Shown here: one piece after another, positions 1 through 5,310 of the stretch
Numbering within the stretch: position 1 is the first letter of the stretch
How the letters are laid out: every line of letters begins with the position of its first letter
Source of the DNA: Verrucomicrobiota bacterium
Lineage (GTDB): Bacteria; Verrucomicrobiota; Verrucomicrobiia; Opitutales; Opitutaceae
Length of the DNA stretch: 8,445 nucleotides
Assembly (NCBI GenBank): GCA_003694825.1
Contig: RFJS01000479.1
Span: 1-8,445, forward strand
Direction of reading: 5' to 3'
Notes under the pieces: generated by a model
What the model saw: only the letters and a program-made list of their open reading frames with translations
Database searches by the model: none
What the model was told of the DNA's origin: nothing
Made by a program: the position numbers and the translations under genes

Positions 1-414
1 CGCATCGACTGGTTTCGCGAACGCGAAGAGATGAAAGCCATCTCCCTCAACCTCGAGGAGCGCCGGCGCATGAAGGAACAGGACGAAGCCTTCCGCGAGG
101 AGATGAAGGCATGGCAGCGCCGACTCGCCGAACTGAACTATCCCTCCGAAAAAGTTGCCCTCGACTCCGTCGCCAATGACGAAAACGCCGCTCCGACGAT
201 GGAGGAGCTGCTCGATAACAGCGACGAGACCGACGGCGACGAAGAGCCCGTGCCTCCCTTCGATGTGCATCTTCGCGAAGCACTGCGCATCCTGCGCGAC
301 GCCATCCTGCTGCAGCCGGATTCGCACGAGTGGACGAAGCCGAATCCCACCATCGCGGCAGTGATTCCGCAGATCGAAGCGCCAGCCCCGGAACCGGCGT
401 CGGCGGCGAACTGA
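1..414 (+). CDS. Tail-specific (C-terminal processing) protease, C-terminal part only
   Basis: The open frame enters from the left edge and gives 137 residues before TGA, so the start and the catalytic PDZ/S41 domains lie outside the window. The visible part begins with a charged helical stretch (RIDWFREREE, then ISLNLEERRRMKEQDEAFREE). It continues through an acidic linker (residues about 58-82), a segment PFDVHLREALRILRDAILL, and an Ala/Pro-rich tail. This order resembles the C-terminal domain of Prc/Tsp proteases (DUF3340 type), where a 'sLN...r..r..e' helix is followed by an acidic linker and a 'DP.L.EA..I..D' helix. Such proteases are periplasmic serine peptidases that trim or degrade envelope proteins recognised by their C-termini. 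The assignment rests on this tail alone and no catalytic Ser/Lys can be seen. It converges with prmC, leaving 43 bp between the two stop codons. Confidence 0.68.
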   Translation, partial: RIDWFREREEMKAISLNLEERRRMKEQDEAFREEMKAWQRRLAELNYPSEKVALDSVANDENAAPTMEELLDNSDETDGDEEPVPPFDVHLREALRILRDAILLQPDSHEWTKPNPTIAAVIPQIEAPAPEPASAAN

Positions 415-430
415 CTCGGGCTTTCGTCGC

Positions 431-451
431 GGCGCGGCCGATTGCCCCGCC
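431..451. terminator. Weak hairpin between convergent genes
   Basis: The 43 bp between the protease stop and the prmC stop contain an imperfect stem, GGCGCGG (431-437) against CCCCGCC (445-451), with one C-C mismatch and a 7-base loop. There is no T-tract on either side. It lies where a shared terminator would be expected, but the structure is weak and may be chance in GC-rich DNA. Confidence 0.15.
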
Positions 452-457
452 TGCCGT

Positions 458-1327
458 TCAGACTCCGGCCGGCGCCATCGCACCGGCGACGAAACGGTCG
501 CGTCCGCTCCAGTCCTGAATCGAGCGCGCCGAACAGAAGCCCGCGGCCTTCATCGCGGGGATCAGCCGCGCGTGCTGGTCGATGCCCGTCTCCAGAAACA
601 GGCGTCCTCCCGGCGCCAGCCATTGCGCAGCCGCTGCGATGATGCCCAGAAGGTCGGCGCAGCCCCCATCCGCCGCCACCAACGCATGGCGCGGCTCGAA
701 GTCCCGCACTTCCGGTTCCGCCTCCGCCAGCTCCGCCTCCGTCAGGTAGGGCGGATTCGAGACAATCAGGTCGAAGCGCTCCCCGCCGGGAATCCCGGCA
801 AACCAGTCCGACTCGAGAAAACGGATACGCCCGTCGCCCAGGCCGCAGGCCGCCGCGTTTGCCGCGGCCAGTTCGAGCGCGTCGCCGGCCGCATCCACGG
901 CAGTGACCGCCGCTTCGGGAAACGCCGCCGCCAGCGCGATCGCGATGGCGCCGCTGCCGGTGCCGAGATCGAGAATCGCCCGCGGTGGCGGACCTTCCGC
1001 ACAGGTGTCGCGGACGATCTCCACGAGCTGCTCGGTCTCCGGCCGAGGCACGAGCACACGAGCGTCGACCTTCAGCGTGAAGTCGAGAAAGGCGGCTTCT
1101 CCCAGCACGTAGGCCAGCGGCTCCCGTCGGCCGCGCCGGCGCACCAGCTCGCGAATCGGCGCCAACTCCTTCTCCCCAAGCGGACGCTCAAACTGCAGGT
1201 AGAGTTTCATCCTCGAGAGCCCGAGCACGTGGGCGACGATCAACTCGGCGTTGAGCCGGGGATTCTCGACACCACGCTTTTCGAAAAAGTCGGCGGTGCG
1301 GCGAATGACCTCGAGGATGGTCAGCAT
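458..1327 (-). CDS. prmC: PrmC, peptide chain release factor N5-glutamine methyltransferase
   Basis: This 289-residue protein matches PrmC (HemK) in length and motif order. An N-terminal helical release-factor-binding domain (about 1-75) is followed by VLVPRPETEQLVE (91-103). Next come the SAM-binding motif LDLGTGSGAIAIAL (119-132), the acidic VTAVDA (141-146) and the NPPY motif (191-194), which in this family holds the substrate glutamine amide. The block EPRHALVAADGG (211-222) is also typical. It uses S-adenosylmethionine to methylate the glutamine of the GGQ motif in RF1 and RF2 in the cytoplasm, raising termination efficiency. I chose the ATG at 1327, which begins MLTILEVIRR and lies 10 bp after the prfA stop. 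A TTG at 1357 would add ten residues and overlap prfA by 20 bp. No clear Shine-Dalgarno precedes either, so translational coupling to prfA is likely. Confidence 0.95.
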   Translation of the reverse strand: MLTILEVIRRTADFFEKRGVENPRLNAELIVAHVLGLSRMKLYLQFERPLGEKELAPIRELVRRRGRREPLAYVLGEAAFLDFTLKVDARVLVPRPETEQLVEIVRDTCAEGPPPRAILDLGTGSGAIAIALAAAFPEAAVTAVDAAGDALELAAANAAACGLGDGRIRFLESDWFAGIPGGERFDLIVSNPPYLTEAELAEAEPEVRDFEPRHALVAADGGCADLLGIIAAAAQWLAPGGRLFLETGIDQHARLIPAMKAAGFCSARSIQDWSGRDRFVAGAMAPAGV

Positions 1328-1337
1328 GGCGGGGCGG

Positions 1338-2429
1338 TCAGAGAACCGGACGGGCAAACAGCGCCTGAATGCGCTCCTCCTGATCGGCCCGGGCGAGCGC
1401 GTCGATGACCTCGTCGAATGCGCCCTCCATGACTTCGGAGAGGTTGTGGACGGTCAGGCCGATGCGGTGATCGGTGAGCCTGCTCTGGGGGAAATTGTAG
1501 GTGCGGATCCGCTCGCTGCGATCACCGGAGCCGATCTGGCTGCGGCGATTGGCGGCATACTTCGCCCGCTCCTGCTCGATCTTCTGCTGAAGCAGGCGCG
1601 AACGCAGGACGGTCATTGCCTGGGCCCGGTTTTTCGTCTGCGAACGCTGCTCGGCACAGGTGACGATCATGCCGGTGGGCTTGTGGAGGATCTGAACCGC
1701 CGAATCGGTGGTGTTGACCCCCTGGCCGCCCGGGCCGCTGGCGCGCGTAACGGTGATCTCGAGGTCCGCCGGGTCGATCTCGACGTCCACCTCCTCCGCC
1801 TCGGGCAGGACAGCTACCGTGACGGTCGAGGTGTGGATGCGGCCGTTGGCCTCGGTCTCGGGCACCCGCTGCACGCGGTGCACGCCACTCTCGAACTTGA
1901 GTGTCTTGTAGGCGTCCTCGCCCTTGACCGCGAAGATGATCTCCTTGAACCCGCCGCACTCCGACGGCGAGGCGCTCAACTCCTCGATCTTCCACCCGCG
2001 CCCCTCGCAGAAGCGCACGTAGGCCCGGAAGAGCTCGGCCGCAAAAAGCGTGGCTTCGTCACCGCCGGCGCCGGCACGGATCTCCATGATCGTGTTGCGG
2101 GCATCCCCGGGCTCAGGAGGGAGCATGCCCGCCAGCACCTGCCGCTCGAGCGCATCGCGGCGGGCTCGCAGCGTGGGAAGCTCGGCTTCGGCCAGCTCGC
2201 GAAGCTCCGCGTCCGTGTTGCCGGGCCCGGCAAGCTCCTCGTGGGCGCGAATCTCGTCGTCGAGCCGCTGGAGTTCGGCGGCGTCGTCGAGAAGCTTCCT
2301 GATCCGCTGATGCTCCCGCGTCAGTTCGGCCGCCCGCTGCGCGTTCTGAAAAAACGCAGGCTCCGCCATCGCCAGATCGAGTTCGTCGAGGCGATTTTGG
2401 AAAACGGAAAGATCAGGAATCTTCGGCAT
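1338..2429 (-). CDS. prfA: Peptide chain release factor 1 (RF1)
   Basis: The 363-residue protein has the full RF1 architecture. It starts with an N-terminal coiled helical domain (about 1-105), then the conserved core EIRAGAGGDEATLFAAELFR (116-135). The codon-recognition loop reads HRVQRVPETE, so the PxT tripeptide that marks RF1 (rather than the SPF of RF2) is P190-E-T192. The catalytic loop SGPGGQGVNTTDSAV has GGQ at 234-236, and the C-terminal segment GSGDRSERIRTYNFPQSRLTDHRIG (301-325) is typical. RF1 recognises UAA and UAG in the ribosomal A site and triggers peptide release; Q236 is the expected PrmC target. The start is the ATG giving MPKIPDLSVF, which fits the usual family length of about 360. 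No good Shine-Dalgarno is visible. It is probably co-transcribed with prmC. The residue after GGQ is Gly, where many RF1 proteins have His. Confidence 0.97.
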   Translation of the reverse strand: MPKIPDLSVFQNRLDELDLAMAEPAFFQNAQRAAELTREHQRIRKLLDDAAELQRLDDEIRAHEELAGPGNTDAELRELAEAELPTLRARRDALERQVLAGMLPPEPGDARNTIMEIRAGAGGDEATLFAAELFRAYVRFCEGRGWKIEELSASPSECGGFKEIIFAVKGEDAYKTLKFESGVHRVQRVPETEANGRIHTSTVTVAVLPEAEEVDVEIDPADLEITVTRASGPGGQGVNTTDSAVQILHKPTGMIVTCAEQRSQTKNRAQAMTVLRSRLLQQKIEQERAKYAANRRSQIGSGDRSERIRTYNFPQSRLTDHRIGLTVHNLSEVMEGAFDEVIDALARADQEERIQALFARPVL

Positions 2430-2571
2430 GAAGCGTTGGTTTTTCGTGAGCGCGGCGCCGGAGGCAAAATGATTTGCTCATTGCGCCAACGATTTCGAAG
2501 GGCATTTTTTCCGGGGCGGTCCCATACCCGCCCCCACGCGATCCGTGGCGGAGAGTCGCACCCGTTCATCC
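2430..2571. promoter_or_regulatory. Divergent intergenic region between prfA and the HAD phosphatase gene
   Basis: These 142 bp must hold the promoters of both divergent genes, unless one is read from elsewhere. No convincing -35/-10 pair could be picked on either strand. The stretch holds a six-T run at 2505-2510. Immediately after it is a perfect 7-bp inverted repeat, GGGGCGG (2513-2519) and CCGCCCC (2528-2534), with an 8-base loop. A small GCAAA/TTTGC hairpin also occurs at about 2463-2476. The T run precedes the larger hairpin on the plus strand and reads as A on the minus strand, so it is not an intrinsic terminator in either direction. Confidence 0.35.
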
Positions 2572-3582
2572 ATGGCAACGCAATTGTTTACTCAGAATAT
2601 TGTCTGCTGCATCTGGGATTTCGACAAGACCCTGATCCCCGGCTACATGTAGGCGCCCCTGTTTCAGCGCTACGGGATCGACGAGCTGAATTTCTGGAAG
2701 GAGGTCAACAGCCTGGAGGAGCACTATCGCAAACGCGGCTACAGAGTCTCCGGCGAGAGTGTTTACCTCAACCACCTGCTGACCTATGTGCGGCACGGCC
2801 TGATGGAGGGGCTCAACAATGAGATCCTTCGTGAGTGCGGCCGGGAGATCGAGTTTTATGCCGGTCTGCCCGAGTTTTTCGGAAAACTGCGCGAATTCGT
2901 CCAATCGCGGCCCGAATACGTCCAACACGACATCACGCTCGAGCACTACATCGTCAGCACGGGCATCGCCGAGATGATCCGGGGCAGCCGCATCGCTCCC
3001 GAGGTCGACGGCATCTGGGCCTGCGAGTTCATCGAAAACCCCTTGCCGCCCGGCTTTCTCGTCCAGGGCGAATTCGAAATGGATGAACCGCGCGAGATCA
3101 GCCAGATCGGTTTCATCATCGACAACACGATCAAGACCCGCGCCCTCTTCGAGATCAACAAGGGCACGAACAAAAATCCCGACATAGACGTCAACGCCCA
3201 GATCCGCCTCGAGGATCGCCGGATCCCGTTCCAGAACATGATCTATATCGCCGACGGTCCGAGCGATGTCCCCTGCTTCTCCGTCGTGAAGAAAAACGGC
3301 GGCCGCACCTACGGGGTTTTCAACCCCAAATCGAAGGCGGAATTCGCCCAGAACGACCGCCTGCTGCGCTCCGAACGCATCGATGCGTATGGACCGGCCG
3401 ACTACCGCGAGGAGAGCAACACGGCCATGTGGCTCACCATGCACGTGCAGGAGATCTGCGACCGTATCGTCCATGACCGGGAGGAGGCGGTGAAGCGACG
3501 GGTCAGCGGACCGCCTCGCCACCTCTCCACGGAGCGCGAAGAGGAAAAACCGAGCGAACCGATCCAGGACACGTTCCTGTGA
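2572..3582 (+). CDS. HAD-superfamily phosphatase, interrupted by an in-frame TAG codon
   Basis: Read through codon 27, this frame encodes about 336 residues of a haloacid-dehalogenase-type hydrolase (phosphoserine-phosphatase-like, PF12710 style). Motif I is DFDKTL with the nucleophile D16 and acid/base D18. Motif II is YIVSTG (S129/T130). The motif III lysine is probably K188 in [12 protein letters not shown], and motif IV is ADGPSD (D228, D232), followed by [18 protein letters not shown]. The family hydrolyses small phosphate esters with Mg2+; the substrate here is unknown. Codon 27 is TAG in the context [18 protein letters not shown], where relatives as I recall them carry Gln (CAG), so one C-to-T change explains it. 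Everything after it is open and looks conserved. A GTG at 2788 could start a 264-residue product, but that would lack motif I and so be inactive. It may be a recent pseudogene, a sequencing error, or a gene expressed by readthrough. No Shine-Dalgarno lies close to the ATG. An in-frame GTG at 2545 is a less likely start. Confidence 0.8.
2650..2652 (+). other. In-frame amber (TAG) codon at codon 27 of the HAD phosphatase gene
   Basis: The codon follows ATG at 2647-2649 and precedes GCG CCC CTG. The frame is unchanged on both sides, so this is a substitution rather than an indel. The motif-I nucleophile lies upstream and motifs II-IV lie downstream, so termination here separates the active-site halves and leaves a 26-residue peptide. 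Confidence 0.9.
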
Positions 3583-3588
3583 CCGACC

Positions 3589-3620
3589 GCGCCGGAGGGG
3601 GGCAAAGCACCGGCGCCCCC
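3589..3620 (+). terminator. GC-rich hairpin just after the HAD gene, possible terminator
   Basis: Seven bases after the TGA, GCGCCGG (3589-3595) and CCGGCGC (3610-3616) form a perfect 7-bp inverted repeat with a 14-base loop. GGGGGC (3598-3603) can instead pair with GCCCCC (3615-3620), giving two competing hairpins. No T-tract follows, so a canonical intrinsic terminator is not supported. The position favours an end-of-transcript role. Confidence 0.3.
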
Positions 3621-3729
3621 GCTCCTTCCGCCCGAGGGCATGCGGACTCTCCTCGCCGTGTCCCGGACGGAAACCACGCGCTCATGCATCACCGCCACGA
3701 TGGTCCTGTCCGCTCCGTCGCCCCACGCC

Positions 3730-3816
3730 ATTACAAACCGGTAAGGTTTTTCGTTTTCCCTTGATTGACAAGGACCTTTGGCCTTTTGCAGTCCGCAAGG
3801 AGTGTTTCCGTAAGCC
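3730..3816 (+). promoter_or_regulatory. AT-richer leader and probable promoter region of the ABC cassette
   Basis: The 234 bp between the HAD stop and the ABC ATPase start contain no convincing gene. The last 85 or so bases are clearly richer in A and T than the surroundings (TTACAAA, GGTTTTTCGTTTTCCC, TTGATTGACA). A perfect -35-like TTGACA lies at 3765-3770, but no acceptable -10 box follows at 16-18 bp. AAGGACCTTTGGCCTT (about 3770-3785) can form a small bulged hairpin followed by TT. The promoter is inferred mainly from position and composition. Confidence 0.35.
3797..3802 (+). promoter_or_regulatory. Shine-Dalgarno sequence of the ABC ATPase gene
   Basis: AAGGAG is the only strong ribosome-binding sequence in front of any start in the window. 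It lies 14 bases before the ATG at 3817, longer than the usual 5-9. No closer in-frame start exists, because the intervening GTG at 3802 runs into TAA after two further codons. Confidence 0.5.
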
Positions 3817-4530
3817 ATGGTCGAAGTAAAGAATCTGGTTAAGCATTACGGACCGATCCGCGCCGTAAACGGAGTCTCATTTTCCGTGAATCGAGGCGAT
3901 ATCCTCGGGTTTCTCGGACCCAACGGCGCCGGCAAGTCCACCACGATGAAGATGATCACGGGCTACATTCAGCCCACCAGCGGCACCGCCGTGGTCGACG
4001 GCTTCGACGTGCAGGCATGTCCGCTCGAGGTAAAGAAGCGCATCGGCTATCTGCCCGAGAGTTCACCGTCCTACCCCGAGATGACCGTGGAGGAATTCCT
4101 CGACTTCATCGCCGAGGTGCGGGGCTACACCGACCAATCCGCCCGCCGCGACCGCGTCGATGAAGTGATCGACCTCTGCCGCCTCAATGAAGTGCGCCGC
4201 CAGGTCATCGAAACACTTTCCAAGGGCTACAAGCAGCGCGTGGGATTCGCCCAGGCCGTCATGCACGATCCGCCCGTGCTCATCCTCGACGAACCGACCG
4301 ACGGCCTCGACCCCAACCAGAAACACGAAGTGCGGCGCATCATCAAGGGCATGGCCGAAAAGAAGGCCATCATCCTCTCGACGCACATCCTCGAGGAGGT
4401 CGATGCCCTGTGCAACCGCGTGATCATCATCGCCCGCGGGGAAAAGATCGTCGACGAGACACCGGAGGAGTTTCGCAACCGCTCGGAAACCCGCCGGCTC
4501 GACGATGTCTTCCGCAAGCTCACCCGCTGA
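3817..4530 (+). CDS. ABC transporter ATP-binding protein, GldA/CcmA-like
   Basis: This 237-residue nucleotide-binding subunit has every ABC motif in order. Walker A is GPNGAGKST (34-42). The Q-loop region is GYLPESSPSYPEMTVEEFL, with Glu81 in the usual Gln place. The signature is LSKGYKQRVG (134-143), Walker B is VLILDEP (154-160), the D-loop is GLDP (163-166), and the switch histidine is H190 in STH. The C-terminus TRRLDDVFRKLTR is a normal family ending, so the protein is complete though shorter than GldA proteins of about 300 residues. It should dimerise at the inner membrane face and drive the adjacent permease by ATP hydrolysis. In the GldA-like family an LPE in place of LPQ is common, so E81 need not mean loss of function. 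It is the first gene of the cassette, 24 bp before the permease gene, and has its own Shine-Dalgarno. Confidence 0.93.
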   Translation: MVEVKNLVKHYGPIRAVNGVSFSVNRGDILGFLGPNGAGKSTTMKMITGYIQPTSGTAVVDGFDVQACPLEVKKRIGYLPESSPSYPEMTVEEFLDFIAEVRGYTDQSARRDRVDEVIDLCRLNEVRRQVIETLSKGYKQRVGFAQAVMHDPPVLILDEPTDGLDPNQKHEVRRIIKGMAEKKAIILSTHILEEVDALCNRVIIIARGEKIVDETPEEFRNRSETRRLDDVFRKLTR

Positions 4531-4554
4531 ACCGCTGACCTTCGAAGTGCAGCC

Positions 4555-5277
4555 ATGAATACGATTTTCACCGTCTTCAAACGCGAGTTTTTCGGCTACT
4601 TCCGCTCGCCGGTCGCCTATGTTCTGCTCGCCGGATTTCACCTGCTGGCCGCGGCGATGACCTTTTTCGTCGGCGGGTTCTTCCGCTCGGGCACGGCCAG
4701 TCTGGAGCCATTCTTCACATTCGTTCCGTGGATGTTCATCATCCTCGTCCCCGCGGCGGCGATGCGATTGTGGGCCGAGGAGCGCCGGGCCGGCACGATC
4801 GAGCTGATGTTCACGCTGCCGATCACGACCACGGCCGCGGTGATCGGCAAGTTTCTCGCCGCCTGGGCTTTCATTACCATCGCCATCGTATTGACCTTTC
4901 CCTTCGCGTTGACCGTCGGCTACCTCGGCTCGCCGGATTGGGGCGTGATCATCACGAGCTACCTCGGCTCGATCCTCATGGCGGCGGCCTATCTGGGGAT
5001 CTGCTCGCTGGCTTCCGCCTTCACGCGCAACCAGGTCATCGCATTCGTCTTCGGCTTCTTTGCCTGCCTCGTGCTCACGCTGCTGGGCTGGAGCGTCTTT
5101 TCCAACCTGCTCAACGCCATCTTTCCCGTGCCGGTTGTCGACGCGCTTTCCAACTTCAGCTTCACGACGCACTTCGAATCGATGACCCGCGGTCTCATCG
5201 ACCTGCGCTCGATCGTCTTCTTCGTCTCCCTCACCGCCTTCTCGCTGCTGGTGAACATTCTCGTGCTCGAGCGCTGA
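4555..5277 (+). CDS. ABC-2 type permease, GldF-like membrane subunit
   Basis: The 240-residue protein is strongly hydrophobic, with six likely transmembrane segments at about 18-40, 56-72, 99-122, 132-155, 160-180 and 218-236. The segment EERRAGTIELMFTLPI (75-90), between helices 2 and 3, is the cytoplasmic coupling motif typical of this ABC-2 subfamily (EER..GT.E.L.TLP). The N-terminal VFKREFFGYFRSPVAYV is the usual amphipathic start. It should form the membrane channel or mechanotransmission half with the preceding ATPase, as a homodimer since only one permease gene is present. The ATG follows the ATPase stop by 24 bp and no Shine-Dalgarno is evident, so coupled translation is likely. The transported substrate cannot be inferred from sequence. 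Confidence 0.92.
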   Translation: MNTIFTVFKREFFGYFRSPVAYVLLAGFHLLAAAMTFFVGGFFRSGTASLEPFFTFVPWMFIILVPAAAMRLWAEERRAGTIELMFTLPITTTAAVIGKFLAAWAFITIAIVLTFPFALTVGYLGSPDWGVIITSYLGSILMAAAYLGICSLASAFTRNQVIAFVFGFFACLVLTLLGWSVFSNLLNAIFPVPVVDALSNFSFTTHFESMTRGLIDLRSIVFFVSLTAFSLLVNILVLER

Positions 5278-5310
5278 CAGAAACTTCCCACCAGAAACCG
5301 GACACACGCC

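Noticed and set aside
1328..1357. TTG at 1357 as the prmC start
   Set aside because: It would overlap prfA, has no ribosome-binding site, and adds residues not expected at the PrmC N-terminus. The ATG at 1327 fits the family better.
572..1408. A 278-codon open frame on the plus strand opposite prmC
   Set aside because: It is antisense to a PrmC gene with intact SAM-binding and NPPY motifs, and its translation is Arg-rich without any domain.
1251..2822. A 523-codon open frame on the plus strand opposite prfA
   Set aside because: It lies antisense to the unmistakable RF1 gene and runs through the intergenic region into the HAD gene in another frame. Its composition is rich in Arg, Gly and Leu with no recognisable domain. 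Long antisense frames are expected in GC-rich coding DNA.
2566..3522. A 318-codon minus-strand frame covering the HAD gene, tempting because the HAD gene is interrupted
   Set aside because: The plus-strand frame carries ordered HAD motifs, whereas the minus-strand translation shows only the Val/Asp/Leu-rich pattern of an antisense shadow.
3579..3764. A 61-residue frame starting at a GTG overlapping the HAD stop codon
   Set aside because: The overlap looks like translational coupling, but the product is low-complexity, has no motif, and runs through a GC hairpin into the probable promoter region of the ABC cassette.
3765..3793. A full sigma-70 promoter built on TTGACA at 3765
   Set aside because: The -35 is perfect, but the hexamers at 16-18 bp spacing (such as GCAGTC) do not resemble TATAAT, and the start would fall almost on the ribosome-binding site.
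4057..4062. Glu81 in place of the Q-loop glutamine as a sign of a dead ATPase
   Set aside because: LPE in this position is common in GldA-like ATPases, and Walker A, Walker B, signature and switch histidine are all intact.
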